A stretch of 64,000 bases of DNA from Thereva unica. Lineage: Eukaryota > Arthropoda > Insecta > Diptera > Therevidae. Positions 1 through 10,430 of this stretch are shown piece after piece. The first letter of the stretch is position 1; each line of letters begins with the position of its first letter. The translations under genes were made by a program, and so were the position numbers. The DNA lies in contig OX465281.1 in NCBI GenBank assembly GCA_949987705.1, positions 155,262,393-155,326,392 on the forward strand, read 5' to 3'. The notes beneath the pieces were generated by a model. The model was not told the DNA's origin. It worked only from the letters and a program-made list of their open reading frames with translations, and made no database searches.

Positions 1-589
1 GCTTATATGATCCCCTTTTGCTTAATTTTTCTACGTCGGATTTGTGCCACGACTCGGGTTACGGGACTTTTTTATATTACCTGCAGAGTAAATTATTTAA
101 TACGGTAGCCTGATAACCAGAAGGATTAAATCATACGAATTTTCATGTAGCAATATGCTGAATTAAGTACCAACAATTACATAAAGTTGGTTTAAAAAAT
201 CAATGAGAATGCCGTCATCACAAATATTTTCCGTCTTGTTAAACGGCATCTTTTAACGGTACAACAAGTTTCACAGTATCAAATAGAGGTTTTTATTGAA
301 ATTGCGTTTATGATTACACAAATATAAATCAGTCAACATTAAATTTATATGCATCGGAAATTCAACGTTATAGTATAGCTTAAGTTTATCTTCTCTATGA
401 ATTTGGTATTTTTTTTGAATTAATTGAGTTGTTAAAATTGCGTATGACGAAATGAAATAGATAATAAGAGGATTAATATGAATAAATGCTTAATTTTTTG
501 AACTAATATTATTTTTATTTTATTAAACAAATGGATTGTAATTATAATACTAAGACCATCTGCGCTATTATTTCTGGATGTTTCCTTTT
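1..589. other. AT-rich non-coding stretch
   Basis: I see no coding potential, tRNA or repeat structure I can name here. The gag gene at 590-1399 stops at its right edge, so this could be the rest of that retroelement after decay or an unrelated insertion. No copy of the LTR at 2033-2394 is recognisable in it. Confidence 0.4.
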
Positions 590-1399
590 TTACTTTTCCG
601 CTACACTATAACTCCCAATCACATTAATATCAAGACAATGGTTGTAATTATAATTGTTTCTATTCGAATTTCTCGATTGGCTACTATTAGTAAAGTTTGT
701 AAACCTATTTCGCCGAATGTTTCTGTCATTATCATTATAATTAGGTTGTTGATTATTATAGTTGTAATTTGAGGTAAAATTTCTAAATTTACTAACAGAG
801 TTATTTTTAATTTGTGAAATTTTGTATTTATTATTTGTGAAGGACAAATATCCAAATTTAGCTAATAGGTCGTGTGCATCTTCTAGGGTTTCAGGATTTT
901 GACATCCAATAAGATTTTTCGCGAGTGGAGGTAAGTTTTCAGTAAAGTGTTTTAAAGCTTGCATTTGATTTGCAGCAATTTCGGTTTCTGAGTTTTCCCC
1001 GTTCAAAATTTTTGCATTATTTAAGCGGCATAGCATTGTATTAATTTTATTATAAAAGATTTCAACTGTAGAATCACATCTACATAACTTTAATTCGTCA
1101 ACAAGGTCTGCTTCTGGCGTTTTCTCGCCGTGATTTTTTATTAACACGCGTTTTAAATCTGCCCATGAGTTCACTCTTCCATGTTTTATTACGGATTCTT
1201 TAGCTTTACCAGTAACTTTATCAATAATGAAACCAAGAATAATAAGTTTATTCTCGTTACTTAATGGGTCAAAAAGAGGGATTAGTGATTCTATTCGGTG
1301 TAGAAAACTAGATAAACTATATTTGTCACCCTGAAATGGTGTTATATAACTAATATTTTTAGCAACGTATTGCAAAGTTTCTCTTTCACTCACTGCCAT
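590..1399 (-). CDS. gypsy-type retrotransposon Gag (269 aa)
   Basis: The reading frame resembles the Gag of insect Ty3/gypsy elements of the 17.6/297/gypsy group. It has an alpha-helical capsid-like part (about residues 15-190, with segments such as SLSSFLHRIESLIPLF and SVIKHGRVNSWADLK) and an Asn/Arg-rich tail (about residues 200-260). No CCHC zinc knuckle is present, which is usual for this group. A gypsy-type primer-binding site and a probable LTR lie upstream on the same strand (2021-2394), which supports it as the first gene of an LTR element. Pol is not found downstream, so the element is truncated. The frame itself is open. Assignment is by pattern, not by search. Confidence 0.7.
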   Translation of the reverse strand: MAVSERETLQYVAKNISYITPFQGDKYSLSSFLHRIESLIPLFDPLSNENKLIILGFIIDKVTGKAKESVIKHGRVNSWADLKRVLIKNHGEKTPEADLVDELKLCRCDSTVEIFYNKINTMLCRLNNAKILNGENSETEIAANQMQALKHFTENLPPLAKNLIGCQNPETLEDAHDLLAKFGYLSFTNNKYKISQIKNNSVSKFRNFTSNYNYNNQQPNYNDNDRNIRRNRFTNFTNSSQSRNSNRNNYNYNHCLDINVIGSYSVAEK

Positions 1400-2020
1400 T
1401 TTTGTTATGTTATTATTTTTTTATTGCACTGAATTCAACAAAAGAGGAAAAAATCACAAAACTAAACTTGAATGCTTTCTTAACTTATCTTATTTTAATT
1501 GTATTATTTATTTGTTTAAAAATTGATTTTTAGTTGATTTAAAAAGTTTATTCTAACTTATTTATTAAGGAATGGTGTACCTTATGTAAAAATGAGAATA
1601 TTTCAATATTTCAAGTATGTTGTTTTTGTTGTCTTGTAGTCTTCGGGCTGAGTTGCAAATATGTGTTCTCGGCTTATCCTTATGTAAAAGTGCGGATATT
1701 TTAAGGATGTTGTTGGTGTCGTCTTCGGTCTTCGGGTTGAGTTGCAAATATGTGTCGGCTGCTTCGTCGCTTCTCTTATCGCTTCTCCTTATTTTCCCTT
1801 ATTTGAAGGTAACTTACTTCTTCTTGCTTCTTCGCAAACTTTCCTTATTAAAATGTTGCTTCTTAGCTACCACTTTTGTCGAAGGAAAATGGCAATTTAT
1901 TCCACTGAAGTAGTTTGAAGGACAATCACTTCTTGTTAAAATGTTTCTTCTTCGCGAACACTTTTAATCGAAGGAAACTCACTTCTTTATTATTTTGTTC
2001 GTGTTTTCACCGATTTTTTT
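1400..2020 (-). repeat. 5' leader of the gypsy-type element, with internal direct repeats
   Basis: This non-coding stretch lies between the primer site and gag. About 95 bp at 1579-1675 is repeated, diverged, at 1678-1765; both begin with CCTTATGTAAAA and contain GAGTTGCAAATATGTG. Shorter CGAAGGAAA and ACTTCTT motifs recur to about 1985. The short open frames here follow these repeats and do not look like genes. Confidence 0.5.
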
Positions 2021-2032
2021 CCGACTGCGCCA
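2021..2032 (-). other. primer-binding site (TGGCGCAGTCGG)
   Basis: On the minus strand TGGCGCAGTCGG directly follows the LTR. This is the primer-binding motif typical of 17.6/297-like insect gypsy elements, and gag follows downstream. Confidence 0.7.
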
Positions 2033-2394
2033 ATAATGATTAAATTTTATTAAACAATTTAAACACCTTTTTTTTTTAATACTTTATTTATTGAAAATTA
2101 GAAAATAAATGCCGAAACGATTTTAAGAGACCGAACACAATGGTTGTTAATATGCGACTGACTTAGATAATAATTTTTATTATCGACAAGATGTGAATGT
2201 CGTACATTGAGGCGAATGCAACATAATATTGCAGCCGACTCCTTTCATAAAATCTGCTGACGATAAGTCTGCAGGGAACATTTTTATTCTTAATGAAACA
2301 TGATACTTGTTGATAAAAATGCTTCTTTCGATAGATTAAAAGCAATTTTATGCCAGTAAGCATTTTTATATAACTATATACTCACTAGTAGCAC
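2033..2394 (-). repeat. probable 5' LTR of the gypsy-type element
   Basis: On the minus strand this begins AGTGAGTATATAG, in line with the AGT starts of errantivirus-type LTRs, and ends against the primer site. Its outer edge coincides with the point where the protease frame of the neighbouring retrotransposon (2395-3481) stops matching. The second LTR is not in the window, so the boundaries are inferred. Confidence 0.5.
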
Positions 2395-3481
2395 AGACAT
2401 CAGTCCGCAGACTGGTCTGTGAGTCTACTAATTCTCGATGTTTAAAATCGAGTATGAGTTCGAACTTTGTGAGAAAGTCCGCACCGAGTATAGCTTTGTT
2501 GGTGTTGGCTATGATGAAGTTGTGGATGAACCGTGGGCGAAGACCTAGGTTCAGCTCCAGCAACTTCGCGCCAAAAGTTTGGATCGTGGATCCATTTGCG
2601 GCCCGCAGAAGCAAATTAATGTTGTTTGTACCCTAAAAGTGTGTTTAGGAACTAATGATATGTCCGCGCCAGAATCGATTAAAAAGTCGAGCTGGTTGTG
2701 CTGGTCGCGGACAAATAATCTACACGAGCGTCTCTGCTGAGAGACGCCCCCGGATGTGGCGACTCCCCGCCAATTTAATTTTTTGATTGAGGGCCCTTCA
2801 CCCTCCGGTCCTTCTTGGCCGAAGGGCCGGGACCCCTGAATGAACAAGGCGGAGTGCATCTTTCTGCCCCACTACCATATCTGTAGTGGTAATATCAGAG
2901 CGTCCCCGGCAATGTCTCTGAAGACGAGGCCTTGGGCTTAGCCCCTTGTTGGGTGGTGTTGCCGGTTCCCGCCAATGAAGCTTTCGACTGTCGAGCCGGT
3001 GAACGGTTCCATTGGCGTGAACCGGTAGCATCTCTCGTCGCCTCTGATCGCTGACCCCGCCTCCCCCCAACACGAGTGTTCTTAGTTGACGCACCTCGCG
3101 TTGGAGGGACTGCACTGTCCGCTCCAGAGACGACGTAGCCTGTACCTCTGACACCTGAGCAGGGGTTGGACGGGCCGTAATCTCCCATACGGTATCCGCC
3201 AGTTTTGACAGCTGGCCTAGAGACTGGTCTGCGGATGCGGCGAGCACCACCTGGATATCTCTAGGAAGCCCCCGCTCCCAAAGATTCCGGATGAGCTCCT
3301 CCTCATCTCCCAGACAGTCTCCGGCCAGACTCTGCAAGCCCCTCAGAAAATCTGAGGGCTTGCGGTCCCCGGGCTCATGCGCCGCCAACAGCTGCTCGAG
3401 GCGATTCCTTGTCGATAATCCATATCGATCAAGCAATCGCTTCTTAGCTTCCATATAGCTGGCGGTACCGAGATCCGGGAA
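2395..3481 (-). pseudogene. CsRn1-like gypsy retrotransposon: Gag C-terminal part and aspartic protease, broken
   Basis: On the minus strand the sequence runs from the Polinton target site through Gag (MEAKKRLLDRYGL, 3454; a helical region with SLAGDCLGDEEELIRNLWERG), then a decayed zinc-knuckle-like region near 2870-2900. The retropepsin follows: DSGADISL (active-site D-S-G) near 2680 and ILGADFL near 2460. These pieces lie in different frames (2798-3454, 2551-2859, 2366-2614), so several frameshifts have accumulated. The N-terminal part of the same gag lies at 44474-44700, beyond the 41-kb Polinton that split it. The protease end is cut by the LTR at 2394. Reverse transcriptase and integrase are absent. 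Confidence 0.8.
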
Positions 3482-3487
3482 AGCGTG
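3482..3487. other. 6-bp target-site duplication, left copy (AGCGTG)
   Basis: AGCGTG lies immediately outside the left Polinton TIR and is repeated exactly at 44468-44473 outside the right TIR. Six-base duplications are the known signature of Polinton/Maverick integration. Confidence 0.92.
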
Positions 3488-3618
3488 AGTAGTTATTGGG
3501 ACGGTTTACGGTGGGAAAATTTTCTGGACCGTGGGAACTAGATCACGTCAAGGTCATTGACCCTTCCCATGGGAACTGGCTTGCGGAAGTAGGTCGGTGT
3601 GATCAATCAATCACCTGT
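3488..3618 (+). repeat. Polinton left terminal inverted repeat (131 bp)
   Basis: It starts AGTAGTTATTGGGACGG and is the near-perfect reverse complement of 44337-44467, with a handful of mismatches. Homology ends at CACCTGT (3612-3618). The AG terminus is typical of Polintons. The true TIR may have been longer if the BEL element inserted here. Confidence 0.93.
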
Positions 3619-4513
3619 GTTGGACATCCACCTAAAAAGTTCATAAAAACACAATCGCCATCAGTGAACTTATAAATACAAAATACTTCGCTGCGAGGTT
3701 TCCTGAAGACCCGTCCTTCCCAAACCAAACAATGGGCACCAACAGCAGCTAAAATACAGAAAACCAATTTAGTTATTAAATAATGTATAAAATTTTAACA
3801 TATAAGATTTTAGGTTAGGTTCATTCAAGAAATAATATGAATTAGTATTAAAAATTAGTTTCGAAAACAATAAACATATAATAACAAATTTTATATATAT
3901 ATATATATATATTATATATTTTAACAAATAATTGTATTTAATTCACTCACCTTTGTAAACAATCACAAAAAATCACTGAACAAACAACATTTGTTTACTG
4001 CACCCACATCACAATTTGACGTTTGAAATGGACACAATTTGACATTTGAAATAGAAACAATTTGACATTTGAAATGAAACAATTCGAACTCGAAATTAAT
4101 ATGAAAAGGGGAAAGATGTGGGTGGAATAAACAAGAAAACCGATGCAGCGGTAATAACTGATTTGTGAAAATTGCGGTCAAAGTGCTGTAGTCACGTAGG
4201 CTTTTGCTATATAAGTAAGCAACAGATTTTTCTTGTATCTTGAATTTGAATTTTGATTTTTGAATTTGTAATTTTTGAATTTGATCGCAACGAAATTGTA
4301 GCGAATACCGCAATTAATCTAATTAGAATTTAGTTTGAAGCCGAATAAATGTACTAATAAAGTTAAATTTTCATTTTTAATAAAATTAACGTTTTTGGTG
4401 TACGTGAGTTTTTAATACTGCGATTTACGCGAAATTAATTTGAGTTGCACGAATATTTCTTGAACTTTTTGTGAATTTGAACGCATCCATTTGAATTTGA
4501 TGAACATATTTTT
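3619..4513 (+). repeat. probable BEL/Pao 5' LTR region
   Basis: This non-coding stretch leads up to a BEL-type primer site. Polyadenylation-like AATAAA motifs occur near 4344-4385. A TA dinucleotide run lies at about 3893-3920. The left LTR edge cannot be fixed because no 3' LTR survives. The open frame on the minus strand at 3963-4313 is a low-complexity run of degenerate copies of ATTTGAAATG-like repeats and is not called as a gene. Confidence 0.45.
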
Positions 4514-4531
4514 TGGTCCTTCGAGCCGGAT
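4514..4531 (+). other. BEL/Pao primer-binding site
   Basis: TGGTCCTTCGAGCCGGAT follows a T-rich LTR end and resembles the primer-binding region of insect BEL elements. The BEL gag starts about 310 bp downstream. Confidence 0.6.
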
Positions 4532-4841
4532 GTTGTTTTAATTTGTGAGATATTCGTGCGGAGAATTAAGAAAGTTTTGGAAAACAAAGTGCCGGTTAAT
4601 TTGCAAAGTGGTGGACAAAGAACGGTAGCGGTTTATATATTGATAACTTTTAAAACGTGGACAATTAGTGATCAAAGCTTAAAATAGTGCTTCTCCTAGA
4701 AGGGACAAAACTATTGCGATAGTGCAAGGATATTTCCCAGCCCATATCGACCACGTGAAACAACAAGGAATCACCGGAGAGGATCACTACGAATTCATTA
4801 TTTCGGTGAGTACTCCATTTGTTATTTGTGCCTTTATATAA

Positions 4842-6209
4842 ATGTACGCAAGCATGAGCGTAAAGCAAATAGAAGTGCTAATTGTCGAGCAAGAAGCCAC
4901 GTTCGACAAAATAAAAAAACAAATTAAAAATTACAAAAAGGATTCAAAATCAAGGAAAAGCAAGGCATATTTGAATAAGCGGTTACAGACGCTTGCCGAT
5001 TACTGGATGGAGTTTCGGAAAACCCATCGTAAAATTATCGTATTAAAGGAATCCACCGAAGAATTACCGAAGGAAGTCACGAAATATTTTGAAGAGGATG
5101 TATACGATGAAGCGCAGGAATGTTTTTTGCTCGGAAAGTCCGAAATAGAAGAAGAAATGGAAGAAATGTACCCTGAACCAATTTCGCCGAAAGTGAGTCC
5201 AGCGGAAAAAATCGCGCATAGTGAACACGAAGAAGTGAAACTCCCAAGAGTCAACTTGCCTAAATTTAGCGGAAGTTACAATGAATGGATGTCGTTCCGC
5301 GATTTATTCGTTACCCTAATTCACGAGAACCAGAGGATTTCCAACGTGCAAAAGCTCCATTATTTGAAATCGACATTGCATGGTGAAGCTGAGCAGCTCC
5401 TTAGGCACTTCAATATTACCGAGGTCAACTATATACCCGCTTGGAAAACATTGAATGATCGGTATAACAACAAACGCCTTTTGATTAAGTCGCAACTCAA
5501 AACATTATTGTCACAGCCTGTGTGCAGCAATGATTCGGCGTCAAGCATCCGCAAGCTATTGGACACCACCAACGAATGTTTGCAAGCTCTACGAAATTTA
5601 AATATTGAAGTGGACAAGTGGGATATGGTGATTTCGTTCCTTGTAAGTGAACGATTGCCGAACGAAACGAAACGTCTTTGGGAACAAAATATCGGTGGCA
5701 AAATCGAATTTCCAACCTACGAAGATTTACGCAGTTTCTTAGAGGGGCATTTTAGAGCCCTAGAAGTATTAGGTAGCGATTCCAGAAGCATTAGGTCGAC
5801 GGGAACCCCGCGGCAACTTAACACCACAAGACACATTCATCATATCACTTCTGACATCAAGTGTGCACTCTGTTCAGGCAATCATACTATAAGGTCGTGC
5901 GAACAATTTTTAAACTTAAATTTTGAAGGCAAAAGGGACGTAGTTCAAAAAAGAGGTTTGTGTTCAAATTGTTTAGGTTTTGGGCACAAGGCTAGGTCAT
6001 GCCCTAGTGTACACAACTGTTTACGCTGTAACCACCGTCATCACACTTTGCTCCATAGCGACACGGTCATCGCGAATTTTGCTGTAAGTAAAGGAAAGGC
6101 GTTCATGTCGACGGAGGTCACTGAGGATCCCGCAACCACATCATCGGCCTTAGAAGATGCTAAGTCTTTTACGTCCACGAGTTTGCAACATCAAGGGAAG
6201 TGCTTCTAG
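4842..6209 (+). CDS. BEL/Pao Gag (about 455 aa)
   Basis: The N-terminus (residues 1-80) is a basic coiled-coil-like segment. A DUF1759-type capsid core follows (about residues 135-310, with LPKFSGSYNEWMSFRDLF and a downstream LKSTLHGEAEQLL). Near the C-terminus are zinc-binding clusters: CALCSGNHTIRSC and CSNCLGFGHKARSC, then CLRCNHRHHTLLH. This order is standard for BEL/Pao Gag. Start could be Met 4842 or the internal Met at 4854. The frame overlaps the protease frame by 10 bases, in a different frame, so a frameshift (programmed or by decay) separates Gag from protease. The gene is inside the left arm of the Polinton. Confidence 0.88.
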   Translation: MYASMSVKQIEVLIVEQEATFDKIKKQIKNYKKDSKSRKSKAYLNKRLQTLADYWMEFRKTHRKIIVLKESTEELPKEVTKYFEEDVYDEAQECFLLGKSEIEEEMEEMYPEPISPKVSPAEKIAHSEHEEVKLPRVNLPKFSGSYNEWMSFRDLFVTLIHENQRISNVQKLHYLKSTLHGEAEQLLRHFNITEVNYIPAWKTLNDRYNNKRLLIKSQLKTLLSQPVCSNDSASSIRKLLDTTNECLQALRNLNIEVDKWDMVISFLVSERLPNETKRLWEQNIGGKIEFPTYEDLRSFLEGHFRALEVLGSDSRSIRSTGTPRQLNTTRHIHHITSDIKCALCSGNHTIRSCEQFLNLNFEGKRDVVQKRGLCSNCLGFGHKARSCPSVHNCLRCNHRHHTLLHSDTVIANFAVSKGKAFMSTEVTEDPATTSSALEDAKSFTSTSLQHQGKCF

Positions 6210-6655
6210 CCACAGCATTAATTAGAATCTGTGCGCCATCAGGGCAAGAAGTTACAGCACGGGCATTAGTGGATCAAGGCTCCCAAGTGTCGTTTATTTC
6301 GGAACAGATTGTGCAGCTGCTGAAACTTAGGAAATCATCAACTACAGTCAACATTTTTGGTGTTGAAAATTCCAAGGCCGGTACCTCAAGAGCGTCAGTA
6401 CAATTCATGCTGAAATCTAGACATGGCAGTAACATAATGAGGACATCGGCATTAGTTTTGAAATCGATTACCAGAGTACTCCCTTCTCGAAGTATGAAAT
6501 TGCCCGACGACTCGATAAATTTGAAAAATTTGTGTTTGGCCGATCCTCAATGTTTTGAGCCCAATAAAATACAAGTCTTGCTTGGTGCGGATGTATACGG
6601 TCGAATTTTACTTGACGGCATTCGGAAGAGTAACAATGGAAGCTTTGTTGCGTAG
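6200..6655 (+). pseudogene. BEL/Pao aspartic protease domain (DUF1758 type)
   Basis: The frame contains ALVDQGSQVSFISE, the BEL-type variant of the aspartic protease active site, and VLLGADVYGRILLDG near its end, the second conserved block. It ends at TAG (6653-6655). Reading on in the same frame after this stop gives NTTLGWILSGEL, the usual BEL linker to reverse transcriptase, so the stop is a point mutation and not the natural end. It is part of the BEL polyprotein. Confidence 0.85.
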
Positions 6656-8529
6656 AACACAACCCTAGGATGGATTTTATCAGGAGAGTTACCAACACCT
6701 CAAACAAGGACATTAGTAAGCTGCCATAGCCATACTGAGTTAGAACACAGCATCCGGCGTTTTTGGGAATTAGAAGAAACTCGAGAAGAACGACATCTAA
6801 CCGAAGAAGAAATGAAGTGCGAGCAGTTCTACAAGGACACTGTGAGAAGGGCATCGGACGGACGGTACATAGTACGTTTACCGTTTGTGAATGGACAGCG
6901 TCCTCAGTTCGGCACATCGCGAACAACAGCACTACGACGATTCAACTTACTGGAAGCCAGATTTCAAAAATCCCCTCAACTGCACGATGAATATTCAGCA
7001 TGCATACAGGAATACCGCCAACTCAACCACATGGTCCCAGTCTCGGCATCTACAAAAGAATTAAAGAATGACTTTCATAATACAAGACATTTTGAAACGT
7101 ATTACCTGCCCCATCATGCCGTGTTTAAAGAAAGCACGACAACTAAGCTCCGAGTTGTTTTTGATGCGTCGCAAAAATCCAAACATGGGCCATCACTTAA
7201 CGACGTCTTGATGGTCGGTCCCAAACTACAAGATGACTTATGGCAAATTCTTTTACGGTGGCGAAAACACAAGATCGTCTTCACTGCAGATTTGGAGAAG
7301 ATGTATCGCCAAATCAAGGTGTCGGAAGAGGATGTCGATTTTCAACGAGTGTTGTGGAGACCATCGCCAGTCGAAAAGATACAAGACTTCTGCTTACACA
7401 CAGTCACCTTTGGCACGTCTTGTGCTCCATATTTGGCGATAAGAACACTGCATCAGCTGGCTGATGATGAATATAAAAACTTCCCAAGAGCATCGGAGAT
7501 AGTTAAGTCGGATTTCTACGTCGACGACCTTCTGACAGGAGCAAGTACGGTTGAAGAAGCAACACAACTTCAAGATCAATTGATACGTTTGATGCAGTTA
7601 GGCGGATTCAATTTGCGAAAATGGACCACCAACGATCCAGAATTAATCAAGGCAATTCCACTGGCGGACCAAGAGCTTAGTAAGATCCGCAATTTCGACT
7701 TCGAAGATGGAATTAAAACATTAGGCGTCCTTTGGTGCCCCAAGACAGACACCTTTATGTACAAAATGAACACCTATCTTGCTAATTCTGAATTGATCAC
7801 GAAACGAGACCTCTTGTCGCAAATATCCAAATTATTCGACCCTCTGGGGCTTCTCTCACCCATCATGATACGAGCCAAGATTATCATGCAGAGTGTTTGG
7901 TTAAGCGGCTTGGATTGGGATGACAGATTATCTGAGGATTTTACACAAGCTTGGAACGACTTTCGGAAAGATCTGAAACACATTGAAGATATCAAAATCC
8001 CCAGATGGCTGCACACCCTTACCGATGAAATTGAATTGCACGGATTTTGTGACGCCTCAAATCGGGCATACGCAGCAGTGTTTTATGTCCGGTCGGTCGA
8101 TAAATTTGGTCACATTCATACTCACTTGCTAACATCAAAAACCAAGGTCGCTCCCATCAAACCGGTAACATTGGCACGACTTGAATTATGTGGAGCCGTT
8201 TTGTTAGTGCGTCTATTTAAAGCAATAAAAATGGCCTTGAAAGGCAGTAACATTCGTTTAACACTTGGGTGCGATTCCACCATAACACTAGCTTGGATAA
8301 AGGCACATCCTTCAAGATGGAAGACTTTTGTGGCAAATAGAGTGGCCGAAATCCAAGAAACTATCGACTGCTCCTCTTGGAAGTACGTGTCTTCAAAGGA
8401 AAATCCTGCGGACTGGCATAGCACCAACCAACGGAACTCATCTCGCACACACTGTGGTGGCATGGTCCAAACTGGCTTAAAAAATCTAAAGAACATTGGC
8501 CGACCCCGATTCAAGTCGACAAAACCAAT
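6656..8529 (+). pseudogene. BEL/Pao reverse transcriptase and RNase H
   Basis: The RT begins after the linker. It has FKESTTTKLRVVFDASQ, FTADLEKMYRQIKV (first catalytic Asp) and SDFYVDDLLTGA (YVDD catalytic pair, near 7515-7545). RNase H follows with LHGFCDASNRAYAAVFY, LARLELCGAVLL and LGCDSTITLAWIKAHP. Near 8418 (after KENPADWHS) the frame shifts, and the true continuation toward integrase is in another frame. The domain order is canonical for BEL/Pao Pol. Catalytic residues are intact, but the upstream TAG and this frameshift disable it. Confidence 0.88.
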
Positions 8530-9855
8530 TTGGAAGAAAGAGCGAGCGTGAAAATTTATTTGGCAGTAACCCTCAAAGCAGGAGAAACCAAACTAGTGGC
8601 AAAGTATTCAAGCTTAACACGATTGTTGCGAGTGTCAGCTTATTGCTTCAGATTTATCAACAACTGCAAGGCATTAAAAAAGGATTCATCGATTTGGTTG
8701 ACTATGGCAGAACTGAATAAGGCACTCACATATTTAATAAAAGACGCACAAGCGGACGAATTCGCAGATGAATTGTTGACCTGCAGGTCAGGAAAGGAGG
8801 TAAAGAATGGCAGGTTAAGCAGTTTGACGCCATTTCTCGACGACGAAGGAGTCTTGCGTGTCGGAGGACGACTACATCACGCAGATTTGTCGTGGTTCAA
8901 AAAACACCCTATCATATTGAGTTCCGATCATTCATTAACCAAACTCATAATATTAGAATCGCATGAACGAACTCTTCACGGCGGCCCCCAATTGATGATG
9001 ACCTGGTTAAGGAATCGATTCTGGATTCTCAAGTTGAGGAGCTGCATAAAAAGGGTGGTGCACCGATGCATGAAATGCTTCCGACATAAGGCGAAACCTG
9101 AATCCCAATTGATGGGAAATCTGCCGTCTCCCAGAACACGAATGTCGCGACCTTTCACTCACGTTGGCGTGGATTTCTGTGGTCCGTTTAATTTGAAGGT
9201 ATCAAGAGGCAGAGGACAAAAAACATTCAAGGGTTACCTAGCCATATTTGTTTGCCTCGCTGTCAAGGCAGTCCACATAGAAGTTGTCTCTGATTTGACG
9301 TCCGAAGCATTCTACGGAGCCTTAAAGAGGTTTATTAGTCGCAGAGGGCTTTGCCTGCACATATACTCAGACAACGGAACCAATTTTGTCGGGACGAACA
9401 AACTATTAAATCATGATTTCGAACAACATCTGAAACAATTGAATGTGGAAATGCCACCAAAGGCCACAGCATTGAGAATAGAATGGCACTTCATACCACC
9501 ATCAGCGCCCAATTTCGGAGGATTGTGGGAGGCAGCGGTGAAATCCACGAAATATCACCTAAAACGAATAATAAACGATGCAATTTTAACGTACGAGGAA
9601 ATGGCCACAATCGCGACCCAGATAGAAGCTTGTCTAAATTCTAGGCCGATCACACCATTAACAGACGATCCAGAGGACTTGAATGCACTTACACCAGGCC
9701 ACTTTCTGTTAGGTGAAGCACCGTTGGCATTATCAGAGCCATCAATCCTAGATGAGAAACCCACTGCACTTACACGATGGCATCACTTAACGCATTTAAT
9801 CCAATCGTTTTGGAAACCAAGTCTGCCTGCCACAAATCATCTATACCTTTGGTAG
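8530..9855 (+). pseudogene. BEL/Pao integrase, 3' truncated
   Basis: The frame has the integrase zinc-binding region (LHGGPQLMMTWLRNRFWI, then CMKCFRHKA) and the rve catalytic core. Its catalytic residues are Asp in HVGVDFCGPF (about 9165-9185), Asp in YSDNGTNFVG (about 9367-9395) and Glu in FGGLWEAAVK (about 9513-9545). It matches the family up to HLTHLIQSFWK (about 9815), then enters unrelated sequence and stops. The usual C-terminal part, 3' untranslated region and 3' LTR are missing, so the BEL insertion has lost its right end together with some Polinton DNA. Confidence 0.88.
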
Positions 9856-9983
9856 TGACATGTCGACGTTTAAAATTTTTTGCACTGGTTTATGCAGTTC
9901 ATTGATTATTATCTGTCTTCTGCTCATTGTGAAGAATGTATAAATACCTTTAGTTGAATGACCAGTTTATATACAAAGCAAAA

Positions 9984-10430
9984 ATGATCAAGTTTAATCA
10001 CCCATTTACAATGATGGCCTTCGGGATGCGGCAAAACAACATTTATAAAAAATCTTCTTAATACTAGTCAGATATTTATAGAACCGCAAATTAGAAAAAT
10101 TATATGGTGTAATGCAGAACACGGTGCACTACCTACGGATATCAAACTGCAAAACATTGAATATTAAAATGCTATACCAGAGGAGTTTGTAAATCATGAA
10201 AACGTGCCAACATTGATTGCTATAGATGACATGATGTTAAACGGATTTAGTAAACAAGTTTGTGAACTCTTTACTAAGGGGTCTCATCATCGTAAGTTCT
10301 CAGTAATTCTTGTGACACAAAACGTATTCCATCAAGGAAAATTCAGTCGTGATATATCGCTCAATTGTAAATATCTTGTTGTATTTAAAAAACCCCCGGG
10401 ATAAAAGTCAATTTACACATCTGGCCCGAC
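9984..10430 (+). pseudogene. Polinton packaging ATPase (FtsK-HerA type), N-terminal part
   Basis: The start at 9984 opens MIKFNHPFTMMAFG. The Walker A loop GCGKTTFIKNLL (about 10024-10060) is out of frame with the start because of a small deletion. TAA at 10165-10167 interrupts the next frame. Downstream the frame is open with Walker B-like LIAIDDMMLNGF (10212-10245) and the conserved ILVTQNVFHQGK, SLNCKYLVVFK blocks. These features match the genome-packaging ATPase of Polintons and relatives. The gene is cut at 10430 by a 1064-bp palindromic insertion and resumes at 11495. Confidence 0.85.

Noticed and set aside
590..1399. Link between the Gag at 590-1399 and the Gag at 51335-57590 as one element
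   Set aside because: They share only the general gypsy Gag pattern, lie on opposite strands 50 kb apart, and show no shared flanking sequence.
1617..1913. 98-codon Leu/Ser-rich frame
   Set aside because: It arises from the duplicated leader segment of the gypsy-type element and lies antisense to the direction of that element.
3963..4313. 116-codon minus-strand frame in the BEL LTR region
   Set aside because: It is built from repeats of ACAATTTGACATTTGAAAT and TTTGAATTT. It has no motif, and its position fits an LTR or leader.
9820..9983. BEL 3' LTR
   Set aside because: No sequence here repeats the 3619-4513 region. It appears to be the Polinton promoter region before the ATPase start.
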